From JAGQLF01 sp964635995 (GTDB lineage: Bacteria; Patescibacteriota; Dojkabacteria; J137), in contig CAZWRA010000019.1 of assembly GCA_964635995.1 (NCBI GenBank), positions 1-24,842 on the forward strand: DNA of 24,842 nucleotides, read 5' to 3'. The notes below the pieces were generated by a model. It was given only the letters and a program-made list of their open reading frames with translations. It ran no database searches and was not told where the DNA came from. Shown piece by piece: positions 1 to 7,018 of this stretch (its first letter is position 1; every line of letters starts with the position of its first letter). The translations under genes were made by a program, and so were the position numbers.

Positions 1-379
1 AAAAATATATCTAAAAAATCTCTAAAAATTGCCTAGACAAATGGGTACAGTTTAGACTCATAGCTACAGGGTGTGTATAGATAGTATCTACATCTTCAAT
101 CTTTTGACCTTTATTAACAATCAAATGAAAGTTAATTTTTAAATAAATCTCACCTATGACAGGAAAGTCATATTTTGTTAAATTATCGTAATTTTGGTAA
201 ACAGACCCATGAGTAGAGTTCTCAATAGGTACAACAATAATGTCAGCACGCCTTGTTTTTAAATCTTCGAATACATCAGTAAAGTTTTCTCTTTCAATAA
301 TTTCTATACCTTTTCTATATAAATAACTTGCCGCTATATGTGAATAGCTCCCTTTATTTCCTTGTATTGAGACTTTCAT
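1..379 (-). CDS. pheA: Prephenate dehydratase, N-terminal part (cut by window edge; frame stops at 11-13)
   Basis: Prephenate dehydratase converts prephenate to phenylpyruvate in phenylalanine synthesis. The ATG at 379-377 opens with the family's N-terminal strand (MKVSIQGNKGSYSHIAA), followed by ADIIVVPIENSTHGSV, the typical ENS..G.V element, and a THPVAMSLNC stretch matching the family's HP.A...C segment. Only about 122 codons are present, whereas the family normally runs to about 270 residues with its ACT domain. The frame meets a TAG at 13-11, ten bases from the window edge. That TAG directly follows a run of six T (minus strand, 18-13). One extra T would restore reading as FLEIFLDIF, so a lost base is possible, but the window ends too soon to decide. 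There is no Shine-Dalgarno sequence. The gene starts 12 nt after the attenuator terminator that should control it. Confidence 0.85.
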
Positions 380-390
380 ATAAATGTATT

Positions 391-421
391 AAAAATAAAA
401 AAAATCCCGATTTCTCGGGAT
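391..421 (-). terminator. pheA attenuator terminator
   Basis: On the minus strand a 7-bp stem, ATCCCGA (421-415) with TCGGGAT (410-404), closes a GAAA tetraloop (414-411). It is followed by a T tract (403-391, interrupted by a single A). This is a textbook intrinsic terminator placed between the Phe-rich leader peptide and the pheA ATG at 379, so it must be read through for pheA to be expressed. Confidence 0.88.
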
Positions 422-446
422 CAATGTTCGTTTAAAAACAAATCCC
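417..446 (-). promoter_or_regulatory. pheA leader antiterminator
   Basis: On the minus strand GGGAT (446-442) plus TGTTT (440-436) can pair with GAACA (429-425) plus ATCCC (421-417), giving about 10 bp with one G.U and a small internal loop. ATCCC is also the 5' arm of the terminator, so the two folds exclude each other. The GGGAT strand starts directly after the leader stop codon (449-447), so a ribosome finishing the leader would cover it. In addition AACAAAT (482-476, inside the leader ORF) can pair with ATTTGTT (443-437), which would sequester the same strand when no ribosome is stalled. Confidence 0.7.
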
Positions 447-500
447 TCAGGACCTTCTAAAAAAGAAAAACAAGAATTTGTTATTTATTGTTGTTTTCAC
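447..500 (-). CDS. Phe-rich leader peptide of pheA
   Basis: A 17-codon ORF starts with GTG (500-498) and ends with TGA (449-447), encoding MKTTINNKFLFFFFRRS. Five of its 17 codons are Phe (TTC/TTT), four in tandem, just ahead of the antiterminator/terminator pair. This is the arrangement of classical amino-acid leader peptides such as enterobacterial pheL. The GTG lies exactly 6 nt after the TATAAT box (512-507), so it is at or near the transcription start and the peptide is probably translated as a leaderless message. Stalling at the Phe codons when Phe-tRNA is scarce would free the antiterminator and let transcription enter pheA. No homology search was possible. The call rests on codon content, position and mutually exclusive RNA folds. 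Confidence 0.78.
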   Translation of the reverse strand: MKTTINNKFLFFFFRRS

Positions 501-506
501 TGTTTA

Positions 507-536
507 ATTATACTCTAGTTAGCTAAATATATTCAA
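507..536 (-). promoter_or_regulatory. Promoter of pheA leader
   Basis: TTGAAT (536-531), an 18-nt spacer, and a perfect TATAAT (512-507) on the minus strand. The -35 box begins 4 nt past the stop codon of the upstream gene (542-540). The expected start of transcription, about 7 nt after the -10 box, falls on the GTG of the leader peptide. Confidence 0.8.
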
Positions 537-539
537 TTA

Positions 540-2447
540 TTAAGCTTCAACACGCCCTAATACTCTAATATTGTTTGCTGTTTTCATTTTCTCTAATAGA
601 ATCTTAAACTTTGGAGAGCTGAAGTCATAATTTGGATTAATCTGCTCTATTCTAGCCCTTACATAAGCCTCAATTGCTTCAGACGGAGTTCCAGCACCAG
701 GAATTATTCTAACTCCTTGCTCACCTCCCATTTCTCTTGCAGGAACTGCAGTAGTTGAATCGTAGGCTGATAGTCTTTTTAATATTGTTGCGATATCAGC
801 ATCATCTTCACGCTCCTCTTTCTTAGCTCTTTCTCCTATTCTTGAAAGTGCAATAGCCCTAGCTCTTAGTAATCTTGAATATATTACAGGTGCTGCTTCA
901 AAGTTCGCTAAATTAGCCCTTAATGTCTGAGGTAAGAAAGAGCCTAGAATTCTATTAACATATTCGATATTCTCTATATTTTCATCTAATTGCACTAGGA
1001 TATCTGTGTCATTTCTGAATATATTCAAAAGTTTTCCTAGAACTTCATGAGCTTGACTTGAAGCTTCAGGATTATTCATCATTAAATCAGCAGTTTCTGC
1101 ATCGATACCCTCAACTTGTAGCATTGTTAACGTATAGTTAAGATCATTATGTTGAGTCACAACTTCTCTTAATCTTCCATCTGCATAAGCAGCCTGCTCT
1201 TTTGCTCTTGGTCATGTATCGTATTCAATAGTTGTATTTCCCTTAGCAACAGCTCTAATAGTTTGAAGTAGAACCATAGCATTTGTAAAACTTGGAGAAA
1301 GTAATTCCCCAGCTAAAACTACAATTCTTGCAGCTGCTCCCATTGAATCAAAAGCTCTATAGTCTATCGCTTCCCTAGAATTAAAGATTCCGCCAGTTCC
1401 AGTTATAACTTTTGTTTTGTTTGGGTTAGTAATTAATCTTATGTATTTAGCAATTGTCTAATCTTCTAAAAGTTCTGTTGCTTCATCCATAACATTTCTT
1501 GCAACTTGAAGTTCTGTTTCTTGTAATGTTCCCTTACCTATTCCGTTAGGGCCTAAAAGTGTAACTACCTCGAAATCCCCAGGTTGTTCTCTTGAACTTA
1601 TTCCGTGAACTGTAAAAGCATTTCTTAAAATATGTTCCAGTGTTTCCACTAATCTATCTCCGACTACATCTAGAAATTCATTAGGCATCATTTTAATGTC
1701 TAGTTCTCCAGCAATAGTTGGAAGACCACTGTCAGTGCCTACGAATTGCATTCCTTCAATTTCTGGATCAAATTTCTCAGTGAAAATTCTTCCTAGTGGT
1801 GCAAGTAAGTTTATAATAACTTTATCTAATGTTTCATCAACAATTTTATCTTGTTCTTCCTTACTATAAGGACTTCTTAACCCAACTTTATCACCTAAAA
1901 ACATTAAATTTAAATCAGCTAATTGCCTAGTAAAAGGAACTTCTGTCATTAGTAAATCTACATATCCATTTAAGACTTCTTTTGCAATCTTTTGTCTTTT
2001 GTCCCTATATTGCATTTGAAGATGTAAGTCATCTGGATTTTCTTGTTCTTCAAGCACTACTTCTTCAGTTTTTAGTAATTCAGGTTTTTATGTAAGTCTT
2101 AATGTATAATCCAACTTTTCTCTTAATTTTGAATTATAATAAGAATTTTGAAATATATTAGTATTAGCTAATTTTTTAACTGCTACTAATCTACTATTAA
2201 TATCTTGAAGTAATTCTTGTGAAGTTATTCTCTCAATGTTTGAGCATAAACTTGTTAAAGTCATGCTTGCATTAAAAAAGTCATTCTCTTTTATTTCTTT
2301 TGAAAATCTTGAAATTAAACCTTAACGGGGATAATCCCCTAATTCTGTTGAAGTACATCCAACAATGTCTTCATAATCTCCCTTCTGAAGTCTGTATTCA
2401 ACGTAAGCATCGCCTTCTGTATGTATATCTGGTTCTATTGAATCCAT
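540..2447 (-). pseudogene. Large protein with C-terminal adenylate-kinase-like domain, interrupted by four in-frame stops
   Basis: From the ATG at 2447-2445 one frame runs 635 codons to TAA 542-540, broken by TAA at codon 42 (2324-2322), TAA at codon 120 (2090-2088), TAG at codon 330 (1460-1458) and TGA at codon 412 (1214-1212). There is no frameshift, and the text between stops stays protein-like. The C-terminal half matches the nucleoside-monophosphate-kinase fold: a P-loop GPNGIGKGT (codons 299-307), then TGTGGIFNS, GELLSPSF, YDT-stop-PRAKEQA (family consensus DGFPRT..QA) and EREDDADIATILKRLSAY (family R.DD...I..RL..Y). About 100 extra codons sit between the PR motif and the R.DD motif. 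The N-terminal 290 codons are not recognised. A strong promoter lies just upstream. The TGA at codon 412 sits where the family has an aromatic residue, so it could derive from TGG. Shorter pieces could restart at GTG 2057 or GTG 1160. Confidence 0.72.
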
Positions 2448-2469
2448 AGTTTGTTATGTAATTCCATAG

Positions 2470-2499
2470 ATTATAGCAGCCAGCCGTTGAATTGGTCAA
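2470..2499 (-). promoter_or_regulatory. Promoter of the adenylate-kinase-like gene
   Basis: On the minus strand TTGACC (2499-2494) is followed by an 18-nt spacer and a perfect TATAAT (2475-2470). Expected transcription start is about 2463, giving a 16-nt 5' UTR to the ATG at 2447. It lies in the gap after the stop of the 150-residue gene, which supports treating 2502 as a genuine stop and 2447 as the next start. Confidence 0.7.
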
Positions 2500-2501
2500 A
2501 A

Positions 2502-2954
2502 TTACTGCAAACTTAAAACATACATATAATTCTCATATAAATCATGAATCTCAGATTTTCGTTTTAAATGCATTGTCTTAAATTGTCTGTATGTATCAGT
2601 ATGTTTATAATTAATTAATCTTTTTAATGTTTTAATTTCAAAATCTATATTGTCGCATAATTCATTAACTAGTTTCTGTGATCTTAATATCAAGTTCTTC
2701 AAAGTTAGATTTCTTAGAGGACTTATCTTCCAAAATATTTTCGGAAGTTTTAAATAAATCCTATCTACTCTAGAAATTTGAGTCGAAGTAACTTCTGATA
2801 ATGCTTTTTCTATTAATCTAATACGCTTTTGAAATTCTTTTAGTTTAGTAAAATCATCGTTTTCGATATCTACTTCAAAAACGTATATTCTGACAGCATC
2901 AGCAATACTAGAAATTATTCCTTTTGCAATACCTTTATTTTCAGATTGAGTCAT
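2502..2954 (-). CDS. Unknown 150-residue basic helical protein
   Basis: I do not recognise this protein. Its ATG (2954-2952) directly abuts the TAA of asnS (2957-2955), so it is almost certainly co-transcribed and translationally coupled to it. The sequence is rich in Lys, Leu and Ile and looks helical throughout. A short MTQSENKGIAKG start is followed by long amphipathic stretches such as KLKEFQKRIRLIEKALSEV and IDFEIKTLKRLINY. There is no signal peptide, clear membrane segment or metal-binding motif. It happens to share its frame with the interrupted gene downstream, but a strong promoter and a new ATG in the 54-nt gap argue for two genes. Function unknown. Confidence 0.6.
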   Translation of the reverse strand: MTQSENKGIAKGIISSIADAVRIYVFEVDIENDDFTKLKEFQKRIRLIEKALSEVTSTQISRVDRIYLKLPKIFWKISPLRNLTLKNLILRSQKLVNELCDNIDFEIKTLKRLINYKHTDTYRQFKTMHLKRKSEIHDLYENYMYVLSLQ

Positions 2955-4271
2955 TTATGGCTTTTTCAAAATTAGTGTTCTTGGAAATGGAATAGTTTCT
3001 CTAATATGATGGACGCCACTAATCCATCTAACCATTCGCTCCATTCCAATTCCAAATCCTGAGTGTGGAACTGATCCATATTTTCGGACATTCAGATACC
3101 ACTCATAATATGAAACAGAATAATCTCTATTTTTTAATTCTGCAAGTAAAGTTTCATAATTATCTTCTCTTTGGCTTCCACCAATAATTTCCCTAGCTTC
3201 TTCGGGTGCAATTAAATCAGCGCATCTTGCTCTTTTTAATCCTCTTTCATCTTCATAACTCTTCATATAGAATGACTTTACCTCAAAAGGATAATCTTCA
3301 ATAAAAACAGGAAGTTTATATTTGTTTCCTAAAGCTATCTCTTCCTCTGTAGTCATATCAACCTCAAAATCAACTTTCATTCCATCAGCTTCGAGCTCCT
3401 TCTTAGCATCGTAATGTTTCATTCTTATGAATCGATTATCAACACATGCTTGTATTATAGTTGTGTCTCTTTCTAAAATTTCTAACTCTGTCTTACAATT
3501 TTCTATTGCATCTTTTAATATTCTTTTAACTAATCTTTCTTGAAGATCCATATTCATTTCCTGATTATAGAAAGCCATTTCAGCGTCCATCATCCAAAAT
3601 TCAGAAAGATGGTTTCTTGTTTTGCTTTTTTCAGCCCTAAAAACAGGTCCAAAGTCATAAACTTTCCCAAGGCCCATAATTGCAGCTTCAGAATAAAGTT
3701 GACCAGATTGTGAAAGATACATTGTGTCACCGTAGTAATCAACACTGAATAACTGAGTAGTGTCTTCACAACTTGTTGGTTGTAGTATAGGTGTGTCTGT
3801 CCTAATAAATCCTTCTTCATGAAAGAAATTAGTTATTGAGAGAAATACTTGATTTCTTATTCTTAATACTGCCCATGGAGTTTTAGATCTTAGGTATAAA
3901 TCTCTATTTTCAAATAAGAATTCAGGTCCATGATCTTTTTTTCCTATTGGATAATCATCTGCTAGATGTACTATCTCAATATTCTTTACTTGTATTTCAT
4001 AATCTTCCTTCTTTGGATGTTTTGTTATCTCCCCAGTGACGATTAGTGAAGATTCGATAGTCAATTCTTTTGCTTGTTCCCAAACTTTAGAATCGACTTT
4101 CTTCTCTTCTAAAATTCCTTGAGTAAAACCAGACCCATCTCTAAACTGTAAAAACATAATCTTTCCTGACTCTCTTTTGTTATACATCCAACATTCAAGA
4201 GAGATCTCTGATCCTACATGTTGTTTTAGATCTTTAATTGCTATTTTTTTTGATTCCGGTATTAATTCCAT
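2955..4271 (-). CDS. asnS: Asparaginyl-tRNA synthetase
   Basis: Charges tRNA-Asn with asparagine in the cytoplasm. The 438-residue protein has the class IIb layout. An N-terminal OB-fold anticodon-binding domain (about residues 15-105, with ISLECWMYNKRESGKIMFLQ) is followed by motif 2, FGPVFRAEKSKTRNHLSEFW, and then by WMMDAEMAF. Motif 3 lies at the C terminus (FGIGMERMVRWISG, then HHIRETIPFPR). The RAEKSKTRNHL.EFWM.D.EMAF text is characteristic of AsnRS rather than AspRS or LysRS. The length is normal and the frame intact. The start ATG at 4271 lies 21 nt after the small upstream gene with no Shine-Dalgarno sequence. It belongs to a unit transcribed from 4934-4962: Asn-codon leader peptide, terminator, tRNA-Asn, small gene, asnS, 150-residue gene. 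The tRNA and its own synthetase are thus under one attenuator. Confidence 0.96.
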   Translation of the reverse strand: MELIPESKKIAIKDLKQHVGSEISLECWMYNKRESGKIMFLQFRDGSGFTQGILEEKKVDSKVWEQAKELTIESSLIVTGEITKHPKKEDYEIQVKNIEIVHLADDYPIGKKDHGPEFLFENRDLYLRSKTPWAVLRIRNQVFLSITNFFHEEGFIRTDTPILQPTSCEDTTQLFSVDYYGDTMYLSQSGQLYSEAAIMGLGKVYDFGPVFRAEKSKTRNHLSEFWMMDAEMAFYNQEMNMDLQERLVKRILKDAIENCKTELEILERDTTIIQACVDNRFIRMKHYDAKKELEADGMKVDFEVDMTTEEEIALGNKYKLPVFIEDYPFEVKSFYMKSYEDERGLKRARCADLIAPEEAREIIGGSQREDNYETLLAELKNRDYSVSYYEWYLNVRKYGSVPHSGFGIGMERMVRWISGVHHIRETIPFPRTLILKKP

Positions 4272-4292
4272 ATTTAAAATTATTAAATTAAA

Positions 4293-4619
4293 TTATTTAA
4301 TTTCAAGAATTTTTATTTCTTCTTCTTGAAAATATTTTCTAAGTAAACTTACAAATTCTTTCTTTATTTGAATTTCAGGTAGTTTATCATTAAGTAATTC
4401 CGTATCCAATTCGAAAAAACCCTCAAGATTATCTTTTTCTCTATCGAAATCGGCTTGATGACCTAATAATAAATTGTCGCTTTCTGTTTCAACTTCAAAA
4501 TCATTAACTATTCTATAATTATGACCACCAACATAAGAATTGATATCTTCTATCATCGCTGAAAGCTCAAAAAGAGCATAATCTTTATTTAGTTTTATAT
4601 AGTAATGCCCACCTCTCAT
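4293..4619 (-). CDS. Unknown 108-residue acidic protein between tRNA-Asn and asnS
   Basis: Not recognised. The ATG (4619-4617) starts MRGGHYYIKLNKDYALFEL. The protein is soluble and acidic with mixed strand/helix text, ends with a charged helix (EFVSLLRKYFQEEEIKILEIK), and has no signal peptide or membrane segment. The MRGGHYYIKL...GGHNYRIVNDFEVETES portion looks like a small alpha/beta domain, but I cannot name a family. It sits 73 nt after the 3' end of tRNA-Asn and 21 nt before asnS on the same strand, so it should share the attenuated transcript. That context hints at, but does not show, a link to tRNA or translation. Confidence 0.6.
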   Translation of the reverse strand: MRGGHYYIKLNKDYALFELSAMIEDINSYVGGHNYRIVNDFEVETESDNLLLGHQADFDREKDNLEGFFELDTELLNDKLPEIQIKKEFVSLLRKYFQEEEIKILEIK

Positions 4620-4646
4620 AATAATTCACTGATACGGCTGGATTCC

Positions 4647-4664
4647 CTGCCTGCCGGCAGGCAG
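4647..4664. repeat. 18-bp perfect GC-rich palindrome
   Basis: CTGCCTGCCGGCAGGCAG is a perfect, loopless inverted repeat and stands out sharply in an A+T-rich setting. It lies between tRNA-Asn and the 108-residue gene, inside the operon transcript. I associate similar short GC-rich palindromes with candidate-phyla genome assemblies. In RNA it could act as a processing or pause hairpin downstream of the tRNA. Confidence 0.75.
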
Positions 4665-4692
4665 TGAACCTTTCAATAGTTTTCAATTATTA

Positions 4693-4765
4693 CTGAGTAG
4701 GTAGGACTCGAACCTACACTCTCCCCGTTAACAGCGGGTGGCTTTATCTATTAAGCTACTACTCA
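4693..4765 (-). tRNA. tRNA-Asn (GTT)
   Basis: A 73-nt cloverleaf on the minus strand. The acceptor stem is TGAGTAG (4765-4759) with CTACTCA (4700-4694), and the D stem is GCTT/AAGC. The anticodon loop CTGTTAA carries anticodon GTT, with the stem closed by CCCG/CGGG. The T arm is GTAGG-TTCGAGT-CCTAC. The discriminator base is G73 (4693), as expected for tRNA-Asn. CCA is not encoded. The D-loop lacks an obvious GG pair, which is slightly unusual. It is the first stable product of the asnS operon, downstream of the Asn attenuator. Confidence 0.93.
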
Positions 4766-4783
4766 CTACTACTATTGAGTTTA

Positions 4784-4810
4784 CCTTGCCATAGCTTCAG
4801 CGTAGGCAGG
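4784..4810. repeat. Imperfect GC-rich inverted repeat upstream of tRNA-Asn
   Basis: The stretch begins CCTTGCCATAGC and ends GCGTAGGCAGG. TGCC (4787-4790) pairs with GGCA (4805-4808), and AGC (4793-4795) with GCG/GCT-like bases around a short loop, leaving several mismatches. Like the palindrome on the other side of the tRNA it is much richer in G+C than its surroundings. It may be a 5' leader hairpin of the tRNA precursor or a dispersed repeat. Confidence 0.45.
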
Positions 4811-4830
4811 CTACATCTCATTTTGCAAAT

Positions 4831-4855
4831 AAAAAAACTCCCTTACGGGAGTTTT
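4831..4855 (-). terminator. Attenuator terminator of the tRNA-Asn/asnS operon
   Basis: On the minus strand AAAACTCCC (4855-4847) pairs with GGGAGTTTT (4842-4834) around a GTAA loop and runs straight into further T residues (to 4831). It lies between the promoter/leader peptide and tRNA-Asn, with no gene reading into it from the far side, so its role must be conditional termination of this operon. It also has a T tail on the plus strand. Confidence 0.87.
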
Positions 4856-4889
4856 ATGATATTTATAAACAACAAAATATCAACCCCCG
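4846..4889 (-). promoter_or_regulatory. Antiterminator of the tRNA-Asn/asnS leader
   Basis: CGGGGGTT (4889-4882, minus strand) can pair with AACTCCCG (4853-4846), giving eight pairs including one G.U. The second strand is most of the terminator's 5' arm plus its loop G, so antiterminator and terminator cannot coexist. The first strand is the last codons and stop of the leader peptide (GGG GGT TGA), so a ribosome reaching the stop would hide it and permit termination. Confidence 0.72.
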
Positions 4890-4927
4890 ATGAAGATTAA
4901 AATATTATTATTATTTAGAAATATCAT
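4880..4927 (-). CDS. Asn-rich leader peptide of the tRNA-Asn/asnS operon
   Basis: A 15-codon ORF from ATG (4927-4925) to TGA (4882-4880) encodes MIFLNNNNILIFIGG, with four consecutive AAT (Asn) codons. The ATG lies exactly 6 nt after a perfect TATAAT box, so the transcript probably begins at or next to the A of the start codon and the peptide is translated leaderless. Stalling at the Asn codons (4915-4904) when charged tRNA-Asn is low would leave CGGGGGTT free to form the antiterminator. Completing the peptide would place the ribosome over it and let the terminator form. Leader-peptide control of an asparaginyl-tRNA synthetase operon is not something I know as described; asnS genes in Firmicutes are often T-box controlled, and no T-box motif is seen here. 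Confidence 0.8.
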   Translation of the reverse strand: MIFLNNNNILIFIGG

Positions 4928-4933
4928 AACTTG

Positions 4934-4962
4934 ATTATATCCTCTATTTTTTTACAACTCAA
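4934..4962 (-). promoter_or_regulatory. Promoter of the tRNA-Asn/asnS operon
   Basis: TTGAGT (4962-4957), a 17-nt spacer and a perfect TATAAT (4939-4934) on the minus strand. The expected start site, 7 nt past the -10 box, is the A of the leader-peptide ATG at 4927. The promoter lies in the divergent region shared with the histidine kinase gene. Confidence 0.82.
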
Positions 4963-4973
4963 GGGCCTAAACC

Positions 4974-7018
4974 TTGATATTGGATAGATTTATCTATAGA
5001 TTATTACTAATGATTAAGAATATTCCTTTAAGCTACAAACTATCTTCATTCTTAGTGCTTGGACTGATTGCTTTATCCACAGCAATTCTCTTTTTCTTTT
5101 CAATAATAAACACAATCACAGATTTAACATTAAAGGAAGAAAGAGTTTTAAACCTTACAAGGGCAGCTTTGCAGCTAGATGCAGTTGCCTCAAAAATTAA
5201 TTCTAGTGTTCAAGAATTAATAAATACAAAAGATTTAAGTTTAATAGATGAAATTGAAGCAAATAGAACGCTATCCTTCGAGTATCGAACTGAAATAAGA
5301 AGAAATACCGAACTTCCAGAAGTAATTGAACAGTTAAATAAATATGAACAACTTCTTCCAGAAAGAACTTTTCTAGGTGATCAAATTATTAAAGCCGTTC
5401 AAGAAAATGAAGGATCTACTGCTGATATTCAAAATATAATATTAAGAAGGAATATTCTTGATGATCAAGCAAGCACTTTCTTGTCTGAGATAGTTAATAT
5501 TGAACAAAGTTACTTTATAGAACTAAAAGAAATCTCAGTCAGAACAACCTCTGATGCTCAAAGAAATGTTTTTATTTTTTCAGCTGGAATTCTTGTCTCT
5601 ACTGTAATTTTAATTTCTGTATTAATACGTTCTATTATCTATCCTATAAATATTATTAAAGAAAAGGCAATAGAAATTTCTGAAGGAAATTTCAAAACTA
5701 AACTTGATATTGATAGAAAAGATGAAATAGGAGAACTTTCAAAAGCTTTAAGTAAAATGGTTTCTAGAATTTCTGAATCTCAAGATCAATTAATAGAAAA
5801 AACACAGAGCTTAATGATAATTTAGGACAAATTGAAAAGAAGAATGACACATTGGAAACAAGCCAGAATGCTTTAATAAGAGCATTAAGTTATATTCAAG
5901 AACAGAAAGATCAACTAAAAATTGAAAAGGAGAAAATAGATAATATTTTATTAAGTATTGGTGATGGTGTGATTGTTGTGGATAAAGATTACAAAATCGT
6001 TCTTTTTAATCCAAAAAGCGAAGAAGTTAGCGGATATAGTATAAATGAGGTAATAGGTATAAAATATGATGATGTTTTAAGATTTGAATCAGAAGATGGA
6101 AGCCAAAAAGATACTTTTATTGAAGATGCTGTTAATAGCGGATCTAATACAGCTATGAAAGGTAGTACTGTTCTTGTTAGAAAATCTGGAGAGAAACTTC
6201 CTGTTTCAGACAGTGCTGCTACAATTAAGAACTCAGAAGGGCAGATTGTAGGATGCATTGTTGTGTTTAGAGATGTAAGTCAGGAAAGACTCATAGATAA
6301 GGCTAAGTCAGAGATTATTTCCTTAGCGTCTCATCAATTGAGAACACCATTAACAGCTTTAAACTGGCATATTCAAATTCTACTTGATGATAAATATGAA
6401 AATTATTCAGAAGAACAGAAAAATTACCTAATGGAGATGTTAAATATAACTGAGGGAATGGTAGATATGATTAACTCACTTCTGAATGTTTCGAGAATAT
6501 ATATGGGAACTTTTGAGATTCGTCCTGAACCTGTTAAATTAAAATCTGTTATTGATGATGTAATAGCAGAACTTAATCCTACTATATTAGAGAAAGGACA
6601 TAATATAGTTTATGAAATAGAGGAAAATCTTCCAGAATTCAGTCTTGATCCGAAACTTATTAGAATTGTATTTCAGAACCTGCTTTCAAATGCTGTTAAA
6701 TACTCAAATGAAAATGGAATTATAAAGATTAAAGTTAATTACAAAGATAACAACTTGAATATTGAAATTGAAGATAATGGTATGGGAATACCTGTTGAAG
6801 ATCAAGATAAGATATTTCAAAAACTTTTTAGAGCATATAATGCTACTTCTTCTGGGACTGAAGGTACTGGATTAGGTCTTTATGTTGTTAAATCTATTAT
6901 CGAAGCTTCAGGGGGAGAAATCACTTTTATTTCTAAACCTGATAAGGGAACTACTTTCTTCATTAAAATTCCAGAAGGCAAGATGAATCCAAAATCTGGA
7001 AGTAAATCTTTAAAGTAG
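4974..7018 (+). CDS. Membrane sensor histidine kinase (HAMP-PAS-HisKA-HATPase), one frameshift
   Basis: Two reading frames together make one kinase. The first (TTG 4974 to TAG 5823-5825) has membrane segments at residues 22-46 and 199-221 flanking a helical external sensor of about 150 residues, then a HAMP domain (222-272). The second frame carries a coiled coil, a PAS domain, the H-box SHQLRTPLTAL (phosphoacceptor H161 of the second part), the N-box FQNLLSNAVKYS, and the G boxes DNGMGIP and GTGLGLYVV. The frame breaks at the run of six A at 5797-5802. A seventh A would read ..LIEKNTELNDNLGQIEKK.. straight into the coiled coil. It autophosphorylates in response to an unknown signal; no response regulator is nearby. 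AAGGG 8 nt before TTG is a weak ribosome site, and ATG 5010 is an alternative start. The stop abuts the convergent amidase stop with no gap. Confidence 0.88.

Noticed and set aside
1212..2324. Stop-codon reassignment (for example TGA as Gly or Trp) to explain the interrupted kinase-like gene.
   Set aside because: TAA, TAG and TGA all occur inside it, while intact neighbours end with these codons (for example the ATGA overlap at 24274-24277), so the standard code holds.
2448..2954. Reading the 150-residue protein and the kinase-like gene as one protein with three extra stops (2502, 2496, 2454).
   Set aside because: A strong promoter (TTGACC-18-TATAAT) and a new ATG lie in the 54-nt gap, so two genes are simpler; the shared frame is a one-in-three chance.
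4831..4962. T-box riboswitch upstream of the asnS operon.
   Set aside because: The leader is under 100 nt and lacks a T-box (TGGNACCGCG-like) sequence. The Asn-codon ORF explains it better.
5797..5802. A classical programmed -1 frameshift heptamer in the histidine kinase.
   Set aside because: The codon phase (GAA AAA ACA) does not give X_XXY_YYZ, and the same kind of loss occurs in other genes at unrelated positions, which favours a missing base.
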